Shown: positions 10,321 through 23,979 of the stretch, in pieces
How the letters are laid out: every line of letters begins with the position of its first letter
Numbering within the stretch: position 1 is the first letter of the stretch
Origin: Gnetum montanum
Lineage: Eukaryota > Streptophyta > Gnetopsida > Gnetales > Gnetaceae
Direction: 5' to 3'
NCBI GenBank assembly: GCA_015680685.1
Contig: MNCI01024313.1
Span: 18,203-82,202, forward strand
DNA length: 64,000 nucleotides
Made by a program: the position numbers and the translations under genes
The notes under the pieces: model-generated
Databases searched by the model: none
Seen by the model: only the letters and a program-made list of their open reading frames with translations
Told to the model about the DNA's origin: nothing

Positions 10321-12295
10321 TTCTACGAATTGAAGCCAAGGCCAAAAGGGAATTTGAGCTCATGAACAAGGGTGGGAAAGAGTACAGCCCTTCCCTATAT
10401 GAAGAAATTCCCCTTAGTGATGTCTATTTTAGCATTCTAGGACAATTGATTGCCATAGAAGAGGTAGATGACTAGCCTACCTTGGAGGAATGGTACAAAG
10501 AGGAGGATGAATTTAGGGCATAATCTAAGCCTAAAAATATCCTTGGAGGACTATTCCAAAAAACATCCTCCAATGTCATATAACCTTTCCCTAATGCTTT
10601 TCTTTTCTCTATGGGCATGGTGCCACCATCTTCCAGTCTTCCATACCCTACTACAGTAGATCCCATGTTGGTTGTTGCTACAGATCATACTAAGTCAATG
10701 CCACAAACAACAAACTATGATGCACCAATGCCATTTGCAACATAGCCTTGATATACAAAACCATCAATGGTGTCTTTTACCATTCCAAATCCCTTTACTA
10801 TTCACATGGAATCCACCATGAGACCCCTAGCAACACAAGGATTACACACCACATTTGTCTTGTTTATGCCTCAAGTGCCAACACAAACATCTGTTTATTT
10901 ATTTGGCCCACAAGCCACAACCATAGCACAACATTTTCCTTATATCATGCAACCCATAATGAGACCACAAGCCTCACAATAGGTGCCACTACCTTATGTA
11001 TAGACCTTGCAAACTATGAGGCCATCGTAAGGCTTGGATGAAGCCTTCCAAATGATCCAAGACCTAATAGAGGAATTGAGAGGCTTAAAGCCTCTACCAC
11101 ATAAACCATAAAGATTATGAACTTCTACTAGGATGATCCCATAAGTCCTATTATCCCACCTTGTATACTTCCTCCAAATGTCCCCATTCCATAGTTTAGC
11201 AAATATAATGGAGAAGGTAACCCTAATGCTCATCTTATCACCTTTTGATTTGAATGTTTTCTCTTGTAGCCATAGCCTCATATCATCATGAGGATTTTGC
11301 CTATGTCTTTGATTAGGAAAGCACTTGATGAGTATTTTTCATTACCCAAAGTTTCTATATCCTCTTTGGAAGACTTAGTAGCCTAGTTTGTAGTATAACT
11401 TGAAGCTTGCCATAATGCTTGACCAACTCATGAAGGTCAAGCAAGGGCCCTTAGAACCTATACATAAATTCATTCAATGATGGAATGGAGTACTAAATGA
11501 AATACCAGAGCCCATATTCAAAGCCCACTTATTAGCCATATTCAAGGGAGTAGTTAATGAATTCATCAAGACTAAACTCTACTACCTTGATTCACGGTCT
11601 TTGAGCCAAGCATTCTCGCAAACCAAAAATATAGAGGATGCTACAAAGGCTAGCCATGATCCAACCTATATATCACATAAAAACCAACACACTCGAAGAG
11701 ACAAGAAAAACAGAAAATAAAACAACACTACCATAACAACTATAACCAAAGAAGCCAATACCTCAAACCAAAGGTTGAAGGTCAACCTACCCAAGGCCCC
11801 CACCAATGATCATAGTAACCAATTGTCAACTTCTGGGAACAATGCATTGACAACAAATAGATGTCACTTTTAAAGGAAGGATAGGTTTAAATACACTACA
11901 TTGTTGCTAAAACTATCTCAGTTGCTAGACCTACTATTAAGAAATGAACATATGCAACATAAAAAAATGACCGAAGCTAATTGAAAGAAACATGAGCGAC
12001 TATGCGAAATAGCCAAAGATCCTACTTAGCCAATGAAGGATGATCCTTTGTTGCCTAAATACTTCAAATTATATCACTTTTTCCATTATCATAAACTACC
12101 TAGTCATGATATAGAATTCTTCCTTGTGCTAAATGATGACCTACAAAGGATGATAGATAAGAGGGAACTAGTATTAGATGCTTCTAACCTAGTTTAGCTG
12201 CAAAATTAGTTAATGTAGGTCTATAGTAACCCTTTGAATATTAATGATATTCCCTATGTTGTCTCAACATTTAACATCGATGACAACTAGAGACC
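10320..12295 (+). pseudogene. Decayed gag of the Tat element
   Basis: The N-terminal part at 10,320-10,660 has motifs EAKAKREFELMNKGG and LEEWYKEEDEF. A Pro/Thr/Gln-rich linker follows (10,740-10,985). The capsid core starts near 11,190 with FSKYNGEGNPNAHL and continues through IRKALDEYF and FIKTKLYYLDS. A Cys/His-type segment near 12,050-12,140 reads KYFKLYHFFHYHKLPSHDIE, followed by LNDDLQRMIDKRE; Ty3/gypsy relatives have Cys at positions now replaced. Many stops and frameshifts are present. The role in life would have been the element's capsid protein. Confidence 0.75.
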
Positions 12296-13059
12296 TATAA
12301 GAGAAAAATTTGTGGTCTAAGTACTCCTCTATAATGAAATATTTTCTTCAACTTTTGATAGCTTAAGATCCTTCTTCGTTGTGAGAATACCAACATGAAT
12401 ACCTCCAAGGGAACCTTTTGTCATTAAGCTCTCCCAACCCAACACAACGCAAATAGTTGTAGCCCAACCAACTACAAAATGAACCCTTGTGGTGGCCAAT
12501 GCTACTGCCTCTTCCTTATAGCCAATGGATAACAACCAAAAAACTATAACCAAACAAATGAAGAAGCATAAGCAAAATCTTGACAATAAGGGAGAAAAGT
12601 AGATGGAGGCATAAAATGAAGTACGACTAGTGAAGCTCACTTCCATTTTAACTATACCTATGACCTCCTCTACCCCATATCCTTTAACCAATAAGCCACA
12701 AGAGGATACTAAAACCCACAACCAAAAAAACAAAAAAGATCCACATCAATCACAACCTAAAACCAAAGTTTACATTTTGGGATGTATGGAGGAAGTAAAG
12801 CACAACCAAGGTGACAAGCCCATGGCCAAAGACAAAAACTTCCTTAGTGAAATGAACCAAGTTAGGTAGTCCCTCAAGTAGAAAAACACAACTTTAAGAT
12901 TGTATGACCTAATCATGACTTCTATCATACATCGTGAGGTGCTAGTCAAAATGTTAACCTCCACACCTATTAGTGAGGATATTCCTGCTAATTAGAAAGT
13001 CACCCATGCAGTGATGATTTCTCCCTCACTAGGGGAGGAGAAATTAACATGATTTACAA

Positions 13060-13580
13060 TTCATGATAGAGAAATTAAGGATAATCCTTAGAAAGGTAAA
13101 GTGACAACAATCCCTTTATGCATAACCATATGCATCGAAAAATGTAAAATACATTAGGTGCATGCTAATGATGGAGCTACAACCAATGTCATCCCATGCA
13201 CCATCATTGAATGCTTGGGCTTAAATGAGTAGGTATAACCTATGATCACCGTAGCTCTTAAGTCCTTAAATAGATCAAGAGTTGCCATGAAGGGGTCTAT
13301 CTCATTAGATTTTTGTAGCTAGAGAATAATTCCATAAAACTACAAACTTCTTGATGGTGGAAGAGACACCAAGATTCAACCTGATCCTCGGAAGATCTTC
13401 ATTGGCTCAGTTACAAGCTATGTCCTCACTCATCCATCAAGAAATTCACCTTCCTTATAAGGGAGGTGAAATCATCATTCATGGTGATAATGTAGCTTCC
13501 CTAGCTATCAAAAATTTAGACATAGAACAGGGGTCTAAAGTGGACCATCAAGAAGAAGCTCATAGCCATGAAGAGTAAAA
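13060..13580 (+). pseudogene. Decayed aspartic protease (retropepsin) of the Tat element
   Basis: Near 13,150 the segment NDGATTNVIPCTIIECLGL aligns with the retropepsin active-site loop. The catalytic Asp of the usual DDGSS-type motif appears as Asn. The downstream open stretch 13,351-13,578 contains the family-typical FNLILGRSSLAQLQAMSS and IHQEIHLPYKGGE. The enzyme would have processed the Gag-Pol polyprotein. No RT follows directly; the next pol motif is 10 kb away. Confidence 0.7.
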
Positions 13581-13939
13581 ACCCAAGATAATGAACGATG
13601 ACAATGAGAAGTAATGTGATACATTATGGGCTAAAATGTCTTTTAACATTGTAAGGGAGGGGATGGAGAATACAAGCTTGTGTAGAGTAGCCCTTACTCA
13701 CTCCCTAATCTTGAAAAGATTAGGAAGAGTCTACACAAGTAAAGTTTACCTTAACCTTCCCCTGCCTCTATGACCAGATGCAATGATAACCAAATAGCCT
13801 TTTCTCTCTTTTTCTATTTATTATATCTTTGTTATTTGATGCATGTAGCCTAAATTTATTTGCATTTTTACTTATTTTATACAACCTTTCTTCATTTTTT
13901 TCTTGTCTTTTAAACATTTAAAATCATCTCTTTTAGACT

Positions 13940-14090
13940 AAGCTTGTTATGAACTAAAGCTAGCACTATAGTCCAGTATGACATTAAACTAGCATTATGG
14001 CTCACCATGGCCTTAAACTAGCAATGTAGCAAAAATTGCACAATATAACTTGTGCTTGTGATGGCCTAAAGCTAGCAAAAGTTCATTTTA
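13940..14090 (+). repeat. CTAGCA-core short repeats at the 5' edge of the PR-RT spacer
   Basis: Units of about 30 bases resembling CACCATGGCCTTAAACTAGC recur three to four times, with variants ATTAAACTAGCATTATGGC and TGGCCTAAAGCTAGCAAAA. Related clusters occur at 23,375-23,495 and 27,225-27,300. Confidence 0.65.
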
Positions 14091-14699
14091 TTGTTATGTC
14101 TCTTTTTTCTTAGCCTACTATCACATCAATTTGATTTTATAACCAAAAACATCAATATAGCCATTTACAACATTTATCACTATAGATGCATATAGCCAAG
14201 AAATAAAACAAAATATTTAAATTTAAAATTAAATGTCCATAACATATATAGCCATAACCATAATAAGTAGCAATGATGCCAAAGAATAACCATCTATAAC
14301 ATAGTTTTGGCTAACCATAGCCATCAACATGAAAACAAAAACAAATAGCCAACAAGCTAAAGTGAAGGAGGCTATTGAGTAGCATCTAGAGGAGGAAGTG
14401 GTGGGTCATTCCCACCCTCATTTTTATGGATACTAATGTATCTTGATGCATGAAATGAAACCACATATAGCTAGTTAGTAAGCCATAGCCAAGATCATGA
14501 CTTAAAACAAAGACTAAAGTATAGAATATATCAAACCTGTGGAGATTCTAGCTCCATCACTTTCAAGGGTAGATGGGGAAGGCCTTTCTCCAAATGATGG
14601 AGGATCTAATCCTCTATCATGTTTACCTAATCAACCTCCTCAAGATCAATGCCAAGAAGAATGCCAAACCTATCTATAGGATTCTAAGATGAGTAACAA

Positions 14700-17600
14700 T
14701 AGTTGTAGTAGTCTAACCAGCAACGATAGTGATCTAAAGAGTAGGGGATTGATACACCTTAAGAGTGATTTTAGAAATTCAATAAGCACTCTATAATTGA
14801 ATACCATAAATGAATATATCTCTCTTGTGTCATTCAACTAATTCTTTCTTAAGCCATTTTAGGTAGGCTCCACTATCAACCTTATACTGATGCTTGTGGA
14901 GCTTTTGTGTCTTGCTCCACTCCAAGATCCAAGTGCAATGATCCTTCTAGTCCTCAAAATTTTTGGAGATGAGGTCCATCTACATAAATTGCTCTAGAAT
15001 CTCCTATAGGACTACTGCTTTTTCTTGAATGACATGCCAGTAGTGGGCCCAAGTGATCTCATTGGTCTCTAACTCCCCCAATTTAGTTACTTGGTCTTCC
15101 ACAAAGGATTTATGGTCTTGGAGATCCCTAATTGTGCCTTTTTACCTTTGAAACTTTTTCCTCAAGGACACAACTTTCTTCCATAGGGATTCATTATACC
15201 TCTCTATCTCCCATGAAGCTTTTATGCATGACATTGCTAAATTAGTGGTATTTTTGTACAACTTCATGGGTACACTAGAAATGTCAAAGGGAAGTCTAGG
15301 CAAGGAGTCTACCTCCATGTCTCTATTGGGGTCCCACTTCATGGATGGTACTACACAAAGCATAGAATACAATCATAAGAAAAAAATTAAGACTACCATA
15401 ATGCAAACAAAGCTTAGAAAAACACATGAAAAAAAATCCTTACCTATCTCAGGTGCAACCTAATGCAATCAATCGATGATGTCCTTAGCCATCCCATGTA
15501 GGAACTCCACTTTGTCTAGAGTTTCTATCGATGGCTTCAAATGAACCTTAGGCATAGGAGCTTATGCTAGTGGCTCAGGAACTACTTTAATCATTATAAT
15601 CATCAAAAATTTAGGATGATGACCAAAGATAACCAATGAAATATAACAAAAATAGTGAGGCATAGGCATAGCTAGCTCCTCCTTCTCGTCCTCCTCTAGG
15701 ATGATGATGGGAGAGATACCTAGTATTGCCTCATTAAACAAGACATATAGATCATCTACGTCAACATTAACAAGTCCTTCAACCATAGGTTTCTTTAGGA
15801 CTACCTCTATTGCATTCCTTTGTTCTACCCTTTAAGTAGCTTGGGTTGCTATAACCTAATGCTTATCTACAAGCATAGTAGATAGAAAACTATAAAAACA
15901 AAAAACCATAAATTAGCCACAAAATTTTAAAACATGAAATAGCAAAATTTAAACAAAGAATACTTGCAATTACTTACTATGATGGCTTAAGCTAAAACTT
16001 AAGCTCCTTCAGGGCATGTTGATTTGATGCTGGGGATGCCTCCTCCATAGGCCTCTTGAGTTCCTCTCTAGCTACCCTTTTAGGCTCCATGCACTATCAT
16101 TTGGAATCTTAAACACTAGTAAGAAATGAAAGGGGCTCATCATCATTACTACTGTTGGGAGACTCATACTACCTAACATCAAGATTCTTAGTGGTGATGG
16201 ATATGTTTCATCCATATCCTCTAGTGGGTTTTGGGCTTGCACTATTGGATAAATGTGATTTATCCAAGGACCACAAAGTTTTCTTGGGTCTTGGGAAATC
16301 CATTGCCCATTCCTATACACCACCAAAACTTTGAAAACTTCTTTAGATAACTTGTGAAAAATGAGAAGTACATATGGATTATTGTAGAGGTGTCAACACA
16401 GAGTCTGAGGATCTTCTCTGGAAGCCTAGTAGCCAAAGCAGTAGCCTAATCAAATTTGATGCCCTCCATCAAGAACTTCTTAAAGATGCACCCCTGTGCT
16501 AGGTTAATTATCTTCTTTTGTGAGAGTAGTTTGGGGAATTCATGAGACCTAAACAAAGGATATGATTCCTTTGCATCAAGGTTTGTGAAGCTATCCATCA
16601 AAATTCTAGAGTGGCCCATGTTGACATTAAGCCACTCTAGAACTTCCTCATAATGGCCTAATTCCCTCACGATTCTAGTGGGAAACTTGGTCCCATTAGT
16701 AGCAACACCAAAAAAGTCATGAAAAAGGCCAAAACCTACATCAATGTTCATCTTAACGTCTTAGATAATGATGCTAGGGTAACCAACCTCCTCATCAAAG
16801 GAGTCAATAATATGAAACATCCTCATAGCAAGAATGGAAGGAATAAGTGCAACAAATACATCAAGAAAACCTACACTCTAGATGTTTTTTTGAATTTATC
16901 CAGGTGCCTATCCTTTTAGCCACTCTTGCATTGATGTCACATCACCGAACTTTAGGATGAGGGTGTTGTCATGACATGAACATGAAAGTGGTATAGTGAC
17001 ATCAGCTAAGGTGGAAGGTCTTACAAAGTAATAATCAAAGGTTAGCATCCATATTAAAAATTTCAACAACCAAGAAAAGAAATAAAACACTTAACACCAT
17101 AAAAAACTAGAAGCTATATGTTCACCTTTACATTTCTTTTGTGGTGTGGAGATTCCAACTATAGTGGTCTGATCCATGTTACCGGCATCTACCCACTAGT
17201 TGTGGATCATCCTATCATCCTTACACTTCTGTATATAAGGTTAACCCTACTAGCATATTCATCAAAGTCCCCTCTTAATTATTGATACATAGTAGCTCTA
17301 ATATGGGAACTCTTGGTGAATTCATCTAAAGTAGTTTAAGTCACTACCAAGATTTGGTCATTAACGATCAAGCCTTGATCATTAACCTTATACCTTCAAG
17401 AAGTTAAATTAATGAAGTTAGGTAAGGTAATCAAGCCAAAACCATAAAAAAATTATAGTAACCTTGTTTACCCTTGTAGATGATACATGGTGCCAAGTGA
17501 GTTATGGAATAGTGTGTGGGCCCTATGCACCACCATTAGGGTATTATCAGTATTATACTGACTATACTCTGGCATTGTCTAGATCTCTAAAAGGTAATGT

Positions 17601-17890
17601 AAACTTATGGCATCTATGGATCCCCCTATGATCTTGGGAACTAGCTTGTTAGTAATATACTTAGTAATCAATATAAATGGCTAAGGCAACAGGGTCTTGA
17701 CAACAACCTCAGTTACATCCATGGATAAGTGTGACCACAACATCACATGAAAGTCCCTAAGGAAGTGGACAAGAAAGTCCCTTTCTTGAGGCCAAAACCA
17801 CAATGAGCGCTTTTGAAGAGGCATGTCATGTGGTGGAGTATTAGTCTTGGGATGACCAATGTAGCACAAAATGCCAACTAGCTCCACTAT
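14700..17890 (-). pseudogene. Antisense decayed reading frame inside the Tat spacer, coiled-coil C-terminus, unrecognised
   Basis: Minus-strand segments with protein-like composition follow one another: 17,887-17,681, about 17,650-17,200, 17,090-16,908, 16,751-16,446, 16,326-16,072, 15,786-15,562 and 15,372-14,850. The last ones form a likely coiled coil (EIERYNESLWKKVVSLRKKF, then EDQVTKLGELETN). I do not recognise the family. Architecture (globular N-terminal part, coiled-coil tail) and location suggest an extra, antisense reading frame carried by the retrotransposon; antisense or extra frames are known in Tat-lineage elements such as Grande and Ogre. Alternatively it is a separate insertion. 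Frames are joined only by assuming frameshifts. Confidence 0.45.
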
Positions 17891-17944
17891 GATGAGAATA
17901 GGCCTCGAGAAGACCCTACATGAGATAAAGCAATAAAATTATAA

Positions 17945-18375
17945 CCAATTAAAATTTCTTAACAAATTTAGACAAAACATCTAGTAAGAGGTGAAAGTAG
18001 CCTCTGTAAAAATCTCTAAGGTGTTTATCTAATAATTTTAAGGAATTTGATAGAAAGGCATTCTTACAACCTTTCAAAGAAAAAACATTTTGACCTATTA
18101 GAGTTAGCAAATTTAGACAAAACATCTAGTTGGAGGTGAAATTAGCCTCTATAAAAAGATCTAAGGTGTTTATCTACATTAGTCTAAGTAATTCCATGAG
18201 AAAACATTATCACAACCTTGTATATCCTTGCATCATGACTAATTGGAATTTGTTAAAAAATTTAGAAAAAAAACTTCCTAAGTTAGAGGTAAAATTAACC
18301 TTTGCAAAAGCTCTTAGAAGTTTATCTAAATTAGCTTAAGAAATTTCATAAAAGAATTGTTACAATATTTCATAG
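17945..18375 (+). repeat. Tandem triplication, about 148-bp unit
   Basis: Three diverged units begin near 17,965, 18,109 and 18,259. Each has AATTTAGACAAAACATCTAG or close, then GTGAAA[G/T]TAGCCTCT, then GGTGTTTATCTA. It is non-coding and lies in the Tat spacer. Confidence 0.75.
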
Positions 18376-20100
18376 CCTTTATAGCCAAAAACTATATCTT
18401 AGTTCAAATTATGCATAAATCTAGAAAAAGCATCTAAATTATGCAAAGAATGCATAAATTTGGAAAAACATCTAAACTATGCATAAATTTAGAAAAAAGC
18501 ATGATAGACGTAGAAAAACCCATGAAGCCATAATAAAAAATTATTTAAAATATAAACGGCCTTTACTCTTATTAAAAAATAAAAATTAAACATATCAATT
18601 ACTTCTATTTTGGGTAATGTACTACAACCATGAGTTTTTTTTTGATTCACAGTCATAGCAAACAAATTCATAAAAAATTCATTTTAAGTTCAATCAAAGT
18701 GATTCCACCTCTATTGGAAAGCTAAAGCCAAAGGCTATGCATCCATGATTGGAAAATTGCAAAAAAAAATTTTGTTTTCTTATGAAAATTTCACAAATCT
18801 ACATGAAATTACAAAAGTGGCACAAATAACCTAATTGCCCAACATTAGAAAAATAGCCATAACTTCCTTGTTTCAAAGCCAAAATAAACAAGACAACAAC
18901 CATCAAAAAGCTTTAAAAAATAACTAAAAAGTAATGACCTTTAATTTCACAAATATGTAGCTATTTTATCAAGAAAAGATACACAACTTTGCTTGCTTTT
19001 TCATAGCAAAATTTCAAAAATCTAAAAGCCTAAATTTCATATAGCCATTAAAATGGTCAAACTAGCCAAAACCATTGAAACATATTTTAATTGACATCAA
19101 AATAATGGGGTAGTATTTTGTTAAAATTTAATTTTAATAAATCCAAAGGCCTAGATTTGAAAAAAAAAAAACAAGTATACCCCAAGATTTTGAGAAAAGA
19201 GCACAAAACAACGAGCTGAAATCAAATCTGCAAAAGCTAAAGTGATAAAAAAAAACTATAGATCTACATGGGATCTACAAAAATAGGAGATGGAATTTCA
19301 TCAAAATTCCATTTTAATCCCTTTAATGATGTAAATATGGAAAAATAGCCTCAACATCTAAAAAGTAGAAAACTAAAGAAATCACAAGAAACAAATGCAA
19401 AAATAGGTAGAATTACCTACATTGGAGTAGTGACAAATGGGGCCTGAATGGAGATAGGCCTAGGAACCTCTAAAAACTCCCTTGAAAACTTGTCAATTAT
19501 TTGGATTTTGGGATTATCGCTCTTTCATCCTATTTGTTTTGATGCCATGGTAGGTTCAACATTGAGGAAGATGAAAATTGGGAGAAGCTAGAAGTTCTAA
19601 GCTGGCTACAAGGGAAATGGGAGGCTTTCACTCTGAAGATTTCTTGTGGATACCACTAGAATCTCTGTCAAAGCTCTCCTCTAATGTGTTATTGCTGAAG
19701 AATGGCAATTATGATCAAAATTTACAAAACTTAACTCATAAAACCCATCTAAACCCTAAACAAAACCCTAGATACCAATTCAATGCACCATAACTACAAG
19801 TGCACTGAAGGAAAAGGGAAGAAAGTTTAGTTCATGTTTGTTCTAATGGGGGAAAAAACTTCATTTTTAAAACTTTTAAATATTTGGATTGTTGGCCCTA
19901 CCTTGTGCCTTCCCTTTTGACCAAAATTTGCATCAATGCTGAGATTTTCTACAAATTTTAACACTTCAAACATTATGGAATCCTTGATTTTATACATCCA
20001 TGCTTAGAATGCCATGCCTAGAATGGAAATATTTCCATTCTTCTACAAATTTTTTAGCATTATAATATCTTTCTATTTTTAGTAACCTAGAGTTACCTTT
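18376..20100. other. AT-rich spacer, nothing recognised
   Basis: This part of the Tat PR-RT spacer has poly-A runs and scattered short open frames without family motifs. The open stretch at 19,578-19,793 has no recognisable domain. Confidence 0.5.
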
Positions 20101-23050
20101 TTCAACCCCAAGTTTTCAAATTTGGACAAAACATGAGCAAGGCTAGGTAACATGGATTTCTAGGTTGGAGCTTTCCATTCCCAGCATGGAAGAAGGTGGT
20201 TAACACTCAGTATTACCTCACAACACTCATCTAGCATAATTTTGATTCCAAAGTAGACCCCACATGTCCTAGAACCCCTTTAAGCATCTCCAGTAGCCTT
20301 AGAACCTCACCAAACCTAGTCAAAACTAGTGAAAATTATTCAAAATATATGATTTTATGTGTTCCATGTTAGGGAAGGATTCTTCCATGCTAAGCCTCTC
20401 ATCCTTAGCATGGATATATGGGGGAAAGCTATAAATGACCTAATAACCATGTCCTGATGCCTAGTGAACCCTAGACCTTATTAGAACCCTCTAGAGCTTT
20501 TGAAAGCCAAAAAATGATGTCATCACCTCTCATCCAAACTAGGGTTAGCATTCTTAGCATGGAGGAAATGGGGGGGGGTAAGATTTCATGATCCACTTAG
20601 AAGCCTCCAAACTATCAAATCTTGACACCCAACATTAGCCATTGACATTGGAAACCTTGGAGGTTGCATGCATGGTTGATCAACTATCGAATTGGTCTAA
20701 ATTTGACATTATTAATTTGGGGAGACCAATTCCATGATTATACTTTCACTCTTATGATGTAAATAAAGCAAAAATATTGAAAACCCTCTCACATCTTTCA
20801 AAATTATCAGATCTTGATCTAAGGCACTGATGGCTAACACCAACAGTCTTGTGAGCACTAGTGCATAGCAAAACTGACAATAAAATGACCAAAAAAGATT
20901 TCCCCAAAGTTTTCCATTCTAATCATGGAATCTCCAATGTGGAAAATAGCCCAAAAAATTCCTTATGAGCCTTAAAATAGTCACAATTCAATGTTATATG
21001 GTAGAACATGACATCAGCAATCTAGGAAACCTACATGCATGTCGAAAAATAATCAAAAGTGATGAAAAATATTTTCCCCTAATTTTCCACACTGAGCATG
21101 GACTTCCCAATTTGTAAAAATAAGGGGAAGTTAAAACAATGCCTTATAAACCTTGAAATAACCAAAATTTAACATCAAATGTTAGTAGTCAATACTAACA
21201 ACCTAGGAAGCTTACATGCATGCCCAAAAGTGACCAGAAGTAATCAAAAATATTTACCTTCATTTTCTCACATTGAGCATGGAAGCACTAGCATTGAAAA
21301 ATTCAATGGGGGAAGAAAGTTCAAAAAATTCCTTATCAATCTTAAAAGAATGAAATTTTAACATCAAGTAGTAGTAGTGAACACTAAGAAACTTAGAAGC
21401 TCACATGCATGATTGAAACTGACCATAAAGCATCAAAAATATTTTTCCCAATCTTTCATGCTAATCATGGAAGCCCTGGTGTGGAGAAAGGACATGGAAA
21501 GTCTAAATACCACTTAAAAAACCTTTAAAATTACTAGTTTTAACTCCAAACACTAGTCCTCAACTCTGATAGCCATGGAGGCTAACATGCATGGTTGATT
21601 GAAGTCAAAACTAGGAAAGATCTAAGTTTTATGTTGTCTCCATTCTAGGAATTTCCCCTTACATTTTGTTCAATATGGAAATTAAGGGGAAAACCCATTT
21701 GAAGTCTATAACTACCTTAGAATAACATTAATCACACTTGTATGTGCTCTAGGACCCTGCTAGCCTCATCTGGAGCTTTCAAACTTCAAGAAATTAATCT
21801 TAGAAAGAAAAAAATCCATTTCCCCCTTCTTTTCCATGTTTCTCTTTCTATCCCCAACATCAAATAATGAGAGAAGTCCAAAAAAACACTTAGAGATACT
21901 CAAAGTTATCAAAACATGATACCAAACTCTAGTCCTTGATCTTGGTAGCCCTAAAGGTTGACAAGCAAGTTGATTAAGGTTAAAATTGGTCTAGATTTGA
22001 GATTCATGGTTCTTACACACTAGGGATCCCTTTTTCCATGTTGAGGGTAGCTTCCCCAATGTGGAAACTTAAGGGGAACTTGTTTAATGCTCCTAAGCAC
22101 CTCAACATAACATCAAACTACCTTTCATTCACTCTAGAACCCTAGTAGTAGCTATTGGAGCCCTTGAACTTCACAAAAATAATCCTAGATGGCCAAAAAT
22201 CTATTCCCGTTTATTTTTCACATTGAGCTCTCTATCCCTAGCTTAGAATAAAAAGGGACAAGCAAAAACACCACTTAGGAATGCCAAAAACTACTAAATA
22301 TTGACATGGATTCATAGCCCTTAACCATGGAAACCTTGGGAGGTAACATGCATGTTTGATTGTGATCAAAATTGACCTAAATATAAGATTATTTTTTCCT
22401 CCACACTGGAGTAACTTCCCCAACATGTAAATAGGGGGAAGGAAAGACCTTAAGTACCCTTAAAAAACCTTCAAATGTGTCCGAAATTAGCTAGAAACTT
22501 CCAGAATTAAAGTTTGTAGCCTTGGGAGCTTAGAAACCTAGTCAATGTGCTCCAAAATCACTTTGCATTTATCAAATAGGTGTCACCCTATTTTTCCATG
22601 CTGAGGATATTATGCCTAGCATGGAAGAAGGGGGGGAGCTAGTTCAACATCTATTGACACTCAAAATGACCTCAAATTGCCTCAAATCAAAGCCAAAAGA
22701 TGCAAAAGTTCCATATCTAGCCCCTAGCCACTTGTTTGATCATGTTTAACCTTATTTTTACTTGTAATTTGGTTCTCTATGCTAAAATCCCTCTTTTCCA
22801 TGCTAGCTAAAATGGAAACAAGGGGGGAAGACTTCCAAACCTACTTTTTGGCCTTTATAGACCTCCAGGGAGGCAAATTTTGATGGATTTGGTCTTGTGA
22901 TACCTTAGGAAGGTCATGGGATTCTAATTTTGGACCTCTAAGAATCCTAAAAACATTCCTTAGTTTCAATACTAAGGATCCTTGTTTCCACATTGCGACC
23001 ATCATGGAAGCCTCAAGAGAGACGATTGTTACATCTAGACAACTTAGAAA
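20100..23050 (+). repeat. Degenerate tandem array, about 185-bp period, in the Tat spacer
   Basis: A landmark resembling GGAGGCTAACATGCATGGTTGAT recurs at about 20,655, 21,027, 21,207, 21,392, 21,572, 21,953 and 22,330. Spacings are near 180-185 bases or twice that. Each unit also has a CC-rich stretch with TTTCCATGCTGAGCATGGA. The array is unique to the spacer and absent from the LTRs. Tandem arrays inside Tat/Ogre elements are known sources of plant satellites. Confidence 0.65.
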
Positions 23051-23374
23051 CAACCCTAGTTGATGTATGAACTTATGTGATAGTGTTATAACCTCAAAAC
23101 ATGGTTCACTATGGCTTAAAACTAGCAAAAAATAACCATTTTTGACCTATATTAGCCAAATTTTATGATATATAGCTTATTTTGCCTAATTTCTTAACTT
23201 ATTACATAATGTTTTAGCTTATTTTTGGACTTATGTTGCCTTGTGGACATTGTTGACCTTCTATGGCCTTTATACAATCTTATATGTTCATTTTTTTCCT
23301 ATAATAGCTCTATTTTTCATTTTTTTGGCCTTTAAAGGATATCAAATAGTGAGGTTTGACCTTCCCTAACCATC

Positions 23375-23495
23375 ATTTGACACCATATGACCATGGCTTG
23401 CTAATGCTTTAAACTAGCATCATAGTCCACCAAGACTATAAACTAGCATCATAACTCGCTAAGGCCTTAAACTAGTGAAATTGTAACATTTATTG
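23375..23495 (+). repeat. CTAGCA-core short repeats at the 3' edge of the PR-RT spacer
   Basis: Three adjacent units of about 30 bases share TTAAACTAGCATCATAG or close variants. An isolated unit lies at about 23,100. They match the cluster at 13,940-14,090. Confidence 0.65.
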
Positions 23496-23979
23496 ATTAT
23501 TTGTAGCCTTATTGCTTATACTTCCCATTGTTTAACCTTTCTATGACCTTTGTTCACCTCTATTACGCTTTTTTGAATTTATCTTATTTCATTAATGACC
23601 TTGGTTGGTCTTGATTGCATTAGACTTGCATATGTTTTATGACATTTTAAAATTATTTAGTTGATTTTACTAAGGTTCCACTTAATATGCTTTTGGTAGA
23701 TATTCAAGAACAAAGTATGAGTAGCTGGGAGAAAATTAGTTTGCCTTTGTGTCTACATGGACCTCACGATGATATTAAATAATGTATCAACTGTGATTGC
23801 CTAGATCTTGAGCTTGACAGTCTTGTAGACCACATAGCCTCAATAGAGAAACATCTAGAATGGCTTGAAAACCTATTCAAAACCCTTTTCCTAGAAGTGG
23901 AAGACATAATCAAAGATCCTCTAGTTGAGGTTCTTGTCATAACATAGTGATGAGGAGAAAACCCTTAAACTAAGTTCCT

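Noticed and set aside
12329-12733. Minus-strand open frame of 134 codons antisense to the Tat gag-protease interval
   Set aside because: Hydrophobic low-complexity translation opposite degenerate pol-linker sequence; no domain recognised.
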